Assembly (NCBI GenBank): GCA_022577435.1
Contig: JAKOON010000013.1
Span: 6,077,501 to 6,141,500, forward strand
DNA length: 64,000 bases
Reading direction: 5' to 3'
Source of the DNA: Embiotoca jacksoni
Lineage: Eukaryota > Chordata > Actinopteri > Embiotocidae
Below are positions 1 through 12,600 of the stretch, in pieces (positions within the stretch are counted from its first letter, which is position 1; the number at the start of each line of letters is the position of its first letter). Below the pieces are notes generated by a model. That model was not told where the DNA came from, ran no database searches, and saw nothing but the letters and a program-made list of their open reading frames with translations. The translations under genes were made by a program, and so were the position numbers.

Positions 1-37
1 CTCCAGCTCGTCTGTGGTGGGTCTTTGGCTCAGGCGC
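1..37 (-). CDS. phactr2: phactr2 coding exon 9 (partial, RPEL3 start)
   Basis: The acceptor is ctttttcag-like (pyrimidines then CAG at 40-38). The first base completes AGG from exon 8, and the exon reads R-RLSQRPTTDELE, the highly conserved start of the last PHACTR RPEL repeat. The exon runs off the left edge. Confidence 0.85.
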
Positions 38-3000
38 CTGAAAAGAGAAAAGCTATGTTCACACACTTTTCTACAAGGAGCAGATAAGAAAGGGTTTAAA
101 CATTTCGCTGATTTCTACAAACAACATGAATTATCACAACAGCATCAGTGTGTGTGTGTTTTTTTTTTTTTTTTCCTTTACACCTTTAGTTGTAGATAAT
201 CCAAATACTGTTTGCCAAAAGCCTTTCTGTCTCAGCTGGTAGAAAAGGCCAAACTTCTTCACAGATTTTTACTGGCCATCATGTGTATCAGTACACCACC
301 CACAACTACACTAAAAAAAATAATGAACAATCTCTGTAATTATCCCACAACTATGATGAAAAGCAACACCTACCTACACTTTCACAGCGTGTATGTGTGT
401 CTGTGAGTGTGTACCTGACTAGTTTGCTGCCTATCTGCTGGCGCAGCTCAAGCCTCTCTGTCTCGGAGCTCCGTGGCAGAATGTTTTTCTCCTCCAGCTC
501 TGTCTTGCTGGGTCGGTTCCGCAGCTTAATGTTCAGGGTGTCTCGTCGGCGGATCTTGCTGGCCAGAGAGCCTGCAGCAGATATTCAACAGGGACAACCA
601 GTATTGAGGAGTAGTAGAGGAAGGGTGAAGATGATTGACGACCCCCCCCCCCCCCGACCCCAGCCTTCCTCTACTACTCCTACCTTTTCTCAATCACCCC
701 CACACCTCCCCACCCCAACCCTCTACGAAACCCTACCTTTCCCCAGCCGCCCTCACTCCCCCCCCCCGGCCCCACTACTACCCCCTGCCAACCATATCCC
801 TTCCTCTACTACCCCCCCCCCCCCCCCACCAATCTGCGAGCTTCTAAAACGCCCAAACAACTGTTGCAAGATTCTAGAACTCACAAATGACAGTTGCAAT
901 ATTCTAGAATGCCCAAACTACTTTTTCAGTATTCTATAACTAAGGAGTTAGGGGATTCTAGAACTCCCGAACAATTGTTTTAAGATTCTCAAACTACTAG
1001 AGGGATGTTGGGGGACACTAAAACCCCTAAACAAGTGTTGCAAGGTTCTAGAACTTCTGAACGGCTGTTTCCAGATTCCAGTGCTCCTGAAAGGCTGTTT
1101 GGGGGATTTGAGGACTCCCAAACATTTGTTGCAAAACTTTATAATTTCCACTGTTGTAGCATCTCCACGGTTGTATTATATATTACAAACAAACATTACT
1201 AGCGCCATACTGTTTGTGTACTCGTCGTCCTCCTCCTCTTCTTCATCCTCGTCCCGGTACAGGATTGGTCCATCAGAGTCAGAGTCACTAGTCTGGCTGT
1301 CTCTCGGTCGATCAGGGATCACGGTCACCTCGGCCTGCTCCGTTTTCACACTGAGGCTGTGCGGTTTTTCTGTTTGGTTCTCTGCTGACCTGCAGGACAC
1401 AATAACAATAAATTATGAGTGCACAAATATGTGGAAACGAAACATACAGTGAGACTGAAAAGCTTGAGCAACCAAGTATTAATATATACGTGAAGTTGGA
1501 CACTATTTAAACTATATTTTGTCAATCAACTCATTCCTTCCTTCCTAATCATTTTGGGATTTTGTTATACAACTCCAACTAGACTACTGTAATGTACTAT
1601 ATAAAACCAAAATACAGAGAAGGAGAAAATATGGAATGTAAGGAATCACAATATTGCCTGTACCAACTAGATTTTTACCTCAGGCTGTTCTCTACAGCAC
1701 AGTCCGTTTCTCCTTTCTTCTTTCTGTCTTCGGGTGCCTCCCCTTCTGTCCTCCCCTGTCTTTCTCCCCCAGAGCTGCAGTCGGTCTCTCCCTCTGTGAA
1801 GGATGTGTCCTCTGTAGCAGTGTTGACATGGGAAGACTGGGCTGTGGTTTCAGGAGCCAGACCGCTGTGGGTCTCCTCACCTGTTGCCGAGCCATTGGGG
1901 ACCGATTTAGGCTCTGGACCAGGCTGAGAAGTAGCCCGAGTTCCCTCTGTCTCACTGCCTGAGGCGTTACACGAGAGAGGCTTGGTGTCTGAGGTGCGGG
2001 GAGAGGGCTTTAACTCCCCAGGCTGGCTAGGAGTCTCTGTGGAGGGTTTTGGAGGTACAGATGAAGAGGTGGGAGTGTCTGATTTCCGGTTGGTCTTTGC
2101 ATCTATTCCATGAGTCTGTGCTGCAGCGCTGGCGTCCTTAGACGCACGAGAACGAGGTGTGGAGGTGGTTTTTGTTGTGCATCCTGTCTTCTTTGGATGA
2201 AAGGATTTGGCTGTGGAGAAGAGGGGACAAGCAAACGTGTAAAGGGAAAGATACAAATTTAGATTTGTCTTTCCTCTAGGTTCATGAATGTGGTTAAAAC
2301 TGCACACATTTTATGTTTTATACAAATTCAAATGAAGTTACATTTGGGTATCTCTTTTTGGAGTAAAAAAAAATACTTTCAATGTGTTTTTAAAATGTAC
2401 TGTTATTATTTCTGTATTATTAAAAGGAAGAAAAATGACAGTTATTGAGGACCTCAGTTCCTTTATGTCTCAGCTGGCTGGAGAGCCATGACTGTATTCG
2501 ATTTACAGCAGCCTGCAGTTTGCACCTCAGCAGGGGAACAAGGGGGGGGAAATGAACTAACTTGTGCTGTAGCTGACAAACTGAGAGCAGAAGATATGTT
2601 CTTAACACTACTACTGAATAAAATTCAAGGGGTATTAGCAGTTACGTTTCCATGCTTCTTATAGCACTGCAGCTGTCCTATTTAGCTACCTTATGATACT
2701 AGTACACTTTTCTATGTTTAATGTTTGTTTGGTCCCTTGTTCAGTAAGTAAGGGAAGGATAAGACTATGGTCTGATAAGTCAGAGAGAGAGGCTTCATTT
2801 GATACAACTTCTTGTTATTGTTCTAAGATTTGGATTTGGCGTAGCTGTTGTCCACATGTCAGTCAGCGTTTCCATCTGCCTGACTGAGTGAGTTTACTAC
2901 TCTAACTGAAAAAAAAGCATTTTGATTGGCTGTATAGAAAACAAATTATGCAAAACTAGAGGGCGCCAAAAAGGGAAAACAAAGCATACAAAATGTACCC

Positions 3001-3631
3001 CTTTGTGGTTTCAGTTGTACTCAAAGAGGAACACAGGACATGTGATTTACAGTGCAGACATGCATGCTGGAGCTCAAAAACAAATGCTGGCTAGTTTCAG
3101 TTGTACTTAAAATAGTATGCACAGTGCACCTACTGATTGTTTTCATTACTTTAACCATCGTGACTAATTATTTTTGTTAAGGCTGTTAAATGCCCAAATT
3201 TTCTAAAACATATTCACACTAGCAATTGAGTACAGTTAAAAATGCATTCTACAATGTATCTAGGTTAAAATAGTAACTGCTTTGTTCGAACATGCCCGCA
3301 GCCATAATATAGTTGTATCAGAATAACCGTTTCTAAACACATCTCCAATTTGCAGCAGATACAGAACACCTGAGGTAATTCTGACTGAAGCAGCTTTTTA
3401 AGCGTCTGTGAAGTGTCTTTGTGTTCTGCTGAAAGCAGCCCGAGGAAAGGGATGAACTTACAGTGCTATTCAAACACTAATGAAACAACTTTTGTACCAC
3501 ATCCCCAATAACTCAGCATATAATACGCAGACGTCCTCAGAAAACACTGCATGAACATCACATGCACCATTCTGGGTTTTGTGTGTTGCTTTGTTTAACC
3601 ATGCTGTACATTAAACACACACGCACGCACG

Positions 3632-3695
<64 letters not shown>

Positions 3696-6600
3696 GGACT
3701 AAGGGGGATGATCATGCCATCAATAACCACACAAACTCGTCTTAGCTCATTTTATGAGTAAAGTCATACTGACCATACTCAAACCCCTGTGCTTTCTTTC
3801 TCTCTAACACACACACACACACACACACACACAGATACGTACTTTCCAGAGAAACAATAAATCTTCACTTCTGCTTTCCCAGAACAAACAGAGATCTTAA
3901 ATCAAACACTTTGACTCACTTCACTGGAAGTCCCTTCAAATTAAGAAAGGACACCATCAAAAGGAAGAAACAGGGAAATACTATTTTGTTGCAACTTGAC
4001 AGAAACTCGACTGACACTTTAAGTACATTAGGGTTGTGTACAGGAAGTCATGGTTTACAGGTGCAGATGACTTTATGGCGAGTCCCCTTTCTCTTCAAAC
4101 AATGATACAAGTGCACGCTCCATGCAGGGGGGCAGGCAAGAACATCGACGGGCCAACTGGCTCCAGTCCCAACTTACCAGTCCCGCGACTAGTGTTGTTA
4201 GTGCTCCGTGGGTTAGCTTTAGCTTGTGTGGAGGAGCCTGTCTTGACTGTGGCTTTAGCCGTCTTTTTAGTCCCAGACGCACCATCTTTGTGCCTTGCTG
4301 TGGCTGTGGTGCCACCGGCAGTTTTGGAAGAGGCGGGCGGGGTGGCACTTTGCTGTTTTTTGGCTTGAGCGTCCCGCAGTCGCACCTGGTTTGCCCGGGT
4401 GACGGGTTTAGTGTCACACCTCTCTGAGCAGATGAGAGGAAGCGGGAAGGAAAAGAAGTGCAGTGTTTACAGGCCAAGACAGAGATTGAAAGCAAGATAA
4501 AAAGGTGCTCATGTCGTGCAGACAAGCAAACGGAGACAGAGGAGACACTGACAAATAAAGAGGTGGACAGAGCTGATGATGATAAAAGAGTCTTGTGCAG
4601 ATTTTCCATTAGACGGATAGATAGAATGCACCCATTAACCTTCCCAACCTTCAGTATGACGGTATAGGTGTTCTGTTGCTGTATTAGCAGCCTATGTTGC
4701 CTGTGCCTTTCTGATTATTGACAAACGAAACAAACAAATGGCTACAAGTTCAATGCTAACACGATTGAGATGAAAACAGCACAACACTTAAGCAGCATCA
4801 GACACCAGAACAGCGGCCGGTCTCCTGAGGGAGAGGGAGGCATTAGGAGAAGGCGATACTGCTCTGCTCAGACTGTAAAGGCATACTGTGGGCTGATATA
4901 ATGGGAATATCTATTTGAGCACATTAGACCCGCTCACAGATCCCAGAGGATTCAATGTCGACCAGAAAACGGCTGGAGATACAAATGCATTCCACGGCCG
5001 AGAGGAAAAGACTTCAAAGCATCTAAAAAAAGCTGCAACATTTAGTTTGAGGGTATAAATATGGAACTGCTAAAGGACTGTAAAAGTCCCACATTCCTGA
5101 GAAACACGACATGTTTCAGCACTTCGTTTGGAGGAGTGAAGCCCTATCGATTGACAATCACACAATGCAACATTCATTAGCTGCTGAGCAGACGACAACA
5201 TTATTTCCAGCTCACGCTCATTAGCCTGCAAATAATTCCACAGCTAGCCACAACACAGTTTGTCTGTCTCTTTTGGGGTAAAGAAGAAAACCATCCTTTT
5301 TTTTCTCCACAATCTAGAATTACACTATTTTGATGATTATTATTTCTACGAAGTGATTAGGGATGATCATGATCTTTAATTTATGTTTGGTAAAGCTAGC
5401 GTATCATAAATCTACCACAGAAATGCAGTGTCATTTGAGAGCGAAGCAACGAGCAGACTGTCCACCCACAGATCGATAGTCGAAGGCCAGAAGAAGAAAG
5501 TTAGATGTTCAACGTGCAGAGCAAAGAACTAAACACATGCTTCCTGAGAGTTTTCACAGTTTGATGGTATTTGCAGCGCAAACAGCGCGAGTGACTCTGT
5601 CTCTCTCCCTTTGTGTACAGGAGCGTGACTGTTCTAACAATAGTCCAATAGTTTCCTGTTCAAGAAGTACAGTCGAAATTTTGTTCAACCTAATAGATTT
5701 AAGGATGATCTTTGTCGTGTACTGTGCATATAAATATCACTGGTGATTCAGAAATCTCCACGTTTAGGAAAAGATGTATAAACTTGAACCACAACTTCAT
5801 AATAAAAATGGAGAAAAAAAAAAGCTTAATTCTAACAAGGTTTTCCCTAAACATTTTTTACTTTGCCCTCAAATCTGGGAACCCCTTACTTTTCCCTTTC
5901 TCTGTAGGTCGGGCAAATTCTTATTTCCACAAACATTGTGTCAATCACATTCAAGAACAAAATAAAACCTCCGAGTAAAATGAATCCTCACTATATGCCG
6001 GTGGAAGATTTTTAGTGCAGAACCCCAAACGTTAAGGACTCCTATTAGCCACAGATTACAGGTCACAGCAAGACAAAAGGTTACACAGCAGCTGATCCAA
6101 AAGTTACCAGTTTTGTCGTCAGTGCTGACCGGCCCGCTGGCCTGTTCCTCCAGCAGTGCCTCCGGAGACTCGATGTCGACTTTGACCTCCTCTGACGTCA
6201 AACTGGATGTCGCATGGCCGTTCTGATTTTCACTGCTGATTGGTTCATCTAGGAGAGAAGAAGTTCATGTTTCCCTTAATAATGTTGTGCTTTTTCTGGT
6301 ATTACAACGGTCAAAAGTAATCGAATTTGATGATGGTGAACAGGCTTTAAAATGTAAACGGACACTGAAAATGTTTAGTATTAGAAAAATATAAATCATT
6401 AGGGAACCAGTTCAGATGTCACATCTCACAAATAACAAAGACTCCAACGGGATTTATAAATGAAAAGTTTTGAGCTGTTGCTGGACAATGCATTGATTTC
6501 TTCTCTTCCCAAATCATGGTATTAATGACTAAAATAATGATAAATGAAAGAAGAAACATGCGAATGAATCATCGGACAAACCTTGCTCAGGGATGAGAAC

Positions 6601-9600
6601 CCCTTTCCTGATGAGTTCCTCCCTCGTTTGTCTGGTGGAGATTTTCCTCTCTAGAACTAAATGATGAACAGGATACATTTTACAGTAAGATTTAATGTGC
6701 GAATTTAATTTGGTCTTCCTTTATTCAGTCCTCTAGCTGCCGCCATTGATTTACACGAGGGTCAACAAAAGCATTGCTCAACAGCTGCGTTGTGGAAACG
6801 TCATCGCAATCCTCGTCCGGCGCTGTCACAGATGAGGAACTGAACTAATTCTGCCATGTCACTGCAGCCGAATTTTCTCTGAAACCTCTCTCGAAAGAAA
6901 AATCATGAGAAACCAATCTGCCTTGCTCATATAGGAGAGCATGCTGAGAGCTGATCCCACAATTAGAGCAATAAAGATTAGTCAATAAGTTAAAAACGTA
7001 TTGTTTCTCCAGCAAAATACAACATGTTTTCTCAAATATAAGGACTGACTCCTTGTCTTTTCATTGTATCAGAGTAAAGTGAATATGTTTGTGTTTTGGA
7101 TAGATGGTTGGATAACATAGGGAATCTGAGGACACCGACTTAAGCTTGGCGAAAGAATTACGGCCTTTTTTCTTTATTCTTTGGATATTTACTCGATTGC
7201 CAGAAAAAAATGCAACGCCACTAATAAACCTTAAGCTCAGTTCAGACCAAGAATTGGCGACAAGCTGGAACGTTGCAGGGAAAAGTAGCAGCAGGTTAAA
7301 CTGTTCACTCTCAGCTCGACTTAAACCAGCTGCCGATGTCGCCTGAGACTCAGCTGGTCAAATTGCCAGCGGGCAGTTTTTAAACGCGAGGGACGTCGCC
7401 TCTTTCCACAGCCAATCAGCTTGTAGCAAACTCAGCGGCTCAGTGTAAGCAAACTGCAAACAATGTGTACAAACCGTAAGCTGATTGAAATGGCTGGTTT
7501 GAAACAGAAGAAAAAGAGGATCACCTCTTGTTTTGAATTACACAAGACTCAAAACAAACTGCCCTTTGTCACGTTGCACAACGGCTGAGTGTTTTCACCA
7601 TTGCATCCCTACTAAAAGTGCAAGTAATCACTTATTAATCACTGGTGCCTTAAGACGCGACAAATTATATCCAGCTACAAATAAAAGCCTAAAAAGCAGG
7701 CAATTAAAACAGAAGTACAGAGAGTCGTTGCCGTGGAAATGTTACACCGTCTCGTCATGTTGCTTCGGTGTAAACTGGCGGGTTGCAGACTGGACCGCTG
7801 GGAGTAGCTATAGAAGCAAGATAGGAGTTTCTGGCACAACTTCAGCTACGGCCGAGCTGCACCAAGAGTGAAAGAGAATCTGCATAGGTCCAAACTCCAG
7901 CAACACAGGTAGTTTATAGAAGAACTTTAATGTCAGACCAACATGTTTCGGCTTATGGCCTTTGTGGGAGTCCAGTTCTTCTATATACCACACGTGTTTT
8001 TGGAGTTCTGACCTCTGTAGCTGCAAGTTTGTTGTTATTGTGCATCGCTGGTCTGAACTGGCCTTTAGATTATGTTTCTAGATCGGTACACTCCGTAAAT
8101 ACCAATAAAACAACGGTCAGCTGATGCAAAAGGTTCCAAACAATGTTAAAAAAAAATGTGATGTCCAGATTTGATTTTAGTTTCAAATACATGGTTTAAA
8201 CATTTTTATAAAGTAATGCCATCAGCATAATCACCACAAGGCAACGTAATATCCAACATTTAATGCTACTTTATAGGCCCTTTTTACACTAAACCAGAGA
8301 ATCAGAACCAACAGAGCGCAGCTAGATAACACCTGAGCAGATTGCATCAGAGAAAGATAATCAAGTGGAGAAGACACTGATATGTATATCAAATTAAAGA
8401 GGCCTGACAAAACAGGGTGTTAACATATCGACAGTGAGTTAATGGAAAGGAGGAAACATGAAACACTCTTAGGGTTCAGAATATCAGCCACTGAATTTCT
8501 ACTAACTCCCTCGCTGGCTGACTCTAAACTCTTACATCCAGAAAATTGCCTTCTTGGTACAATAGTTGTGAAACTAAAAGCTAACTGAACACAAATGCTG
8601 CAAGATCTCTCTCCATCTCTATCTCTAAATGGTCCGAGACACGAGCCTGATACCAACTACAGCGACACGGAGCTACAAAACGTAAATATCAGATACGCAA
8701 TAAGCAAAAGATAACGCCTGCCAGCCATGCAGAAACAGAGTGTCTGGTTTTTGTATTTACTTCTGTCCCTTGTGATTTCCTAGCCAACACGTCATGAGCT
8801 AATCAGTCAGAGCGACAAACAAGCGTTCACTTTTTTCCTTTTAAAGCTCTTCTGGGAGCAACACTGCTGATGTTCGCAACGGATGTTCCAACGAAATCCA
8901 AGACCTGATGTTGTCCAGACACTTGATTGAGGAGAGCAAATCAGAAGCTATTGATCAACTTGTTCCTACCGTGTCATGAACGCAGACGCGCACACACGGG
9001 AGATTCAGCTTACCTTTGGAAAGGTCCTGGAACTTGTCGCTGGTCTTCTTCTTCCTCCACTTCCAGGGTTTAAACAGTTTTCCAAACGACGACAGCTTGC
9101 CTCGCTGCTGCCGTGACGCAGGGGCATTCTGGGTATTGGTAGCGCTGTCCACTGCCACTTCACAGCTGGCCAGAGACGAAGATTTCTCCAGCCCATCAAC
9201 TAGGGGACACACAAATATAAACAGGAAAAATCAACATCAGCATCATGACTCGGACTAAAACATGCACGTGCTCTACAGCTCTGTATATGCACCAGATGAA
9301 GGTTGATGAATCATACCCATTTATAAAATGTATTGTATTAGTAAACAACATCATGTAGTCAGGTAATTGCAAACACTTAAATCTGTAAGTAAGGACATTC
9401 GTTCATTCTGCACTGCACCGTTTTCCATTAGGTAAATAATGTGGCTCAAATCACAGGGTAACTCCCAATACACTCGGATCCCAGTATCTTGCATACGTTA
9501 ACAGCTCACGAGAGCAGATTGCAATTTAAATCCTAGTGCACATATAATATAATGAGCAGGGGAGTCAGGATGTGGAACATGATCGGTTAAATTCGAAAAA

Positions 9601-12600
9601 AAAAACCAAACATATTTTCCACATGTTTCTCGGACTTTTTCAAAAAATAATTGTTGCTTTAGTTTTCTTGTGAAATACTGCAGAGATTCATTTCCTCGCG
9701 ACGCTGGAAATCACTCCACTGAGGGGGTGACGACCCCTCTTTGCTTGAAGTGCTCGACGCACTCAGACACACACAGTCGTCTGACCTCTTTCTTTCAGGT
9801 CGCTGCTACGCGACGCTCAAAATAGAGACGCAGCACTTAAGTCTGTGGCTGAAGCCCCTTAAACACCTTTCTCTTAAAGTTATAGAAACCTTCACACCTG
9901 CACTTGGTTTGGCATTTTTTTGCGGGTATATTCTTTTTATTTGATATTTTCTTAATTATTCCAGTTGTTGTGTATTATTTTACTATAAATACAGGTCTTT
10001 GAGTATTGATTGTTGGTGTTCATTGTCAACCGGGCATTCCTGTGACCCCAGTGTTGACGCCTGCCCGCGAACTAAATATTCTTCAAGATAAAATAATGAT
10101 GCTACAGTTGAAAATGAATCCACATTTGTGGCTGTAAAAACATAAGGTAAGCAGCAGGTGTTAAATAAAAAATTAAAAAAATTAAAAAAAAAAAAAAAAA
10201 AAGCAAGGAAATACTGTCATGAACTATATTCTTGTCATATATCAGTCGCCCTCAGCTTTCAACAGCAGAGTGGGAATATTTCTGACTCCAGAGTATTTGC
10301 AGTGTGTGTGCTTGTGTGTGTGTGTTTTGGTGAGATCCCTGTCCTTCCTCAACTCCTCCTCTTCCTCTTCCTCTTCCTGCTGAAAGATTAGAAGTGCTGT
10401 GAACTTTCTGGAATACTGCACACAGTGTGTGAACGTGTGCTCGTGTTTATGTGCGTGTGTGTGGGAAGCGTCCAGAGGAAAGAGAAGTGGTGTGTGATTC
10501 CAAACATTCAAGCAGAGGAAGTTTTTTTTTTCTTTTTTTCAGCTACATAACACTACTGAATCACTCCTGACTGAATCAAGACTAGTGGGGATCAAATCTT
10601 TATCATTTCTGTGGACGAACTTTAAGGAATTCTTTATGGAAGGTTTTTTTTTTTTTCGGATAGTTTTTTGTTCTTAAACTGCTTTCATGCCTTTTCAACA
10701 TAGCGGTCTCAAATCGCTTTACAATTTGCCTCACACACTCACACCACTGGTGACAAAGCTGCCCCCCCCCATGTATCCTTCTTCCTTGTCAAAGCCTGGT
10801 GCCTACATTACCCACAATGCATCGCTGAAAGTTAAGTTGGAAAGTGGGGTGTGTTATGGTATTACGAGCCAATGTAGCCTTAAGCTGAGATGAGGAGCGA
10901 TGGTGTGCTCCATTTGAAGTGGGAAGTTGGAATTTCCAATTTCCAACTGGAACGCCCCCCGAAGTCAGATTTACAACTCACAAAATTGGAAAAACCTCAT
11001 CAAAATCCAACATGGCTGATCCGCTCCGCTCTATTTATTTGCACTTCTGTCTTATTACAAAACTTCAGATCAGACCGACGCAAAGTGTTCGATGCCTTTC
11101 TGTTTTTCAGACCGAGATGCATGTGCCACCTTTGACACAGACAACCTATTCACTCATATGTGCAAATCTCTGATTATTAGATACTTTAAACAAGATACTT
11201 GCATGTAGTGTTGATCGCTGAAACTAAACACTTTGTTGAGAAGACCAACTGCGCAGATTTTTTTTTTCCGCATACAATATTTGTCAGCAACATCAGCATT
11301 CATCAAACCTTCAAAACGCTGGATTTAAGAATGGCATGTCCTAACTTGCACAATATTTTCAAGGTTTGTAAAAAAACAAACAAAAAAAAACCCTCTACTG
11401 ATCAATCTATCAGAACACTCCCTAACATCCTGAACTGACTGGCTGCATGTCAGTTAATGTTTGACAAAGTATTCGAGATTTAATTAGAACATGATGGAAA
11501 ATCTGATTCCAATAGTTGTTCTTTCAAATAATTAAAACATTGTCTTAACAAGGATGCTGTGTGTGAAACAGTCTTGTTAAAGCAGAAAAACAGACCAGTC
11601 ATGCAGTCACAAATGCAATCTGCACATGCAGACTATCAGACTGTGGCTGCTATTACCATCAGTTATGAACAAAATTGAATACTCGCAACCTCAGCTCATG
11701 TCACTCTCAATCCATACTGACGGAAAGACAATAGAGTTTGGTTGAAAAGGCTCCAGTCCAGAGTTTTCTTCGTTCTATTTAAGATGCTTGTGCCGCAAAC
11801 ACAGTCAGCAAAAAAAAAAAAACATTGCCAGGTTTCACTCAGACCAAAGCTGAAAAAACACTCAGCTAAGCAGATGAGCCAGATGTTCAGCACATTTTAG
11901 CATGAAGGAGTTATTTGTTTCGTAACTATTTGTCCAATATCCCCACAACCATTGTTTGGAAGATAAAACAAAATTCACATTTTAAACTCATCTGTGATAT
12001 TTTCTCAATGAGCACCAGGTGGAGAAAATCCATACCTTAGCCTTTGGTTCAATTGAAAACAATCGATACCCAGCTGATTGGTTAGACGTCACCAGCGCCG
12101 ACAGATTGTTGTTGCCAATACTCCATGTTGGTGGCCATCTGCTGCTCAATACGCTGATGGAAACTGAGCTGACGCTGATGAGCATGAATTACCTCTGACT
12201 GCTGCTTACTGGTGGTGATGGATCAATACATTGTTTATGTGCTTATTTCCTCAATCAGAGTAATGAGAGTCGACATACGGACATTCAGTCCATCAGTTTT
12301 GGTAATTTTACACAGAGAATCAAGTTTTTTCTTCTTTTTTTTCCCCACTGGTTTGAAGATAGAAAAATATGATGCCGTATATCCCTGCATGAGGATTTAG
12401 CTGTTTAAAACTTAAACTTTTTTTTTAATTTTTTTTATCACTGTTGATCAAATCTGATCAAACCACATTCCCACTGAGTCTCTCATTTGTCTTAATAAAT
12501 AGTTATGATGTAAAGCAGTGGTGCTAAAACACTTCGAAGAGTTAAACTGGGTAAACTGAGGTTATTATGACAAGAACCAGACGCCTCATTAGCCTAAACT

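Larger units (their letters stand above)
2211..4177 (-). other. phactr2 intron 5-6
   Basis: About 2 kb, AT-rich. It contains two (CA)n arrays (3614-3693 and 3807-3833) and a CTCF-like core at 2953-2967. No ORF in it looks coding. Confidence 0.75.

Noticed and set aside
397..939. 180-codon plus-strand ORF
   Set aside because: It is antisense to phactr2 exon 8 and then runs through a C-rich tract giving poly-Pro; the minus-strand reading is the conserved RPEL sequence.
948..1151. Minus-strand ORF with 10-residue repeats
   Set aside because: It is produced by the 30-bp minisatellite; period divisible by three keeps the frame open.
1675..2307. 210-codon minus ORF as a separate gene
   Set aside because: Its central part is phactr2 exon 6; the extensions on both ends are intron beyond clear acceptor and donor sites.
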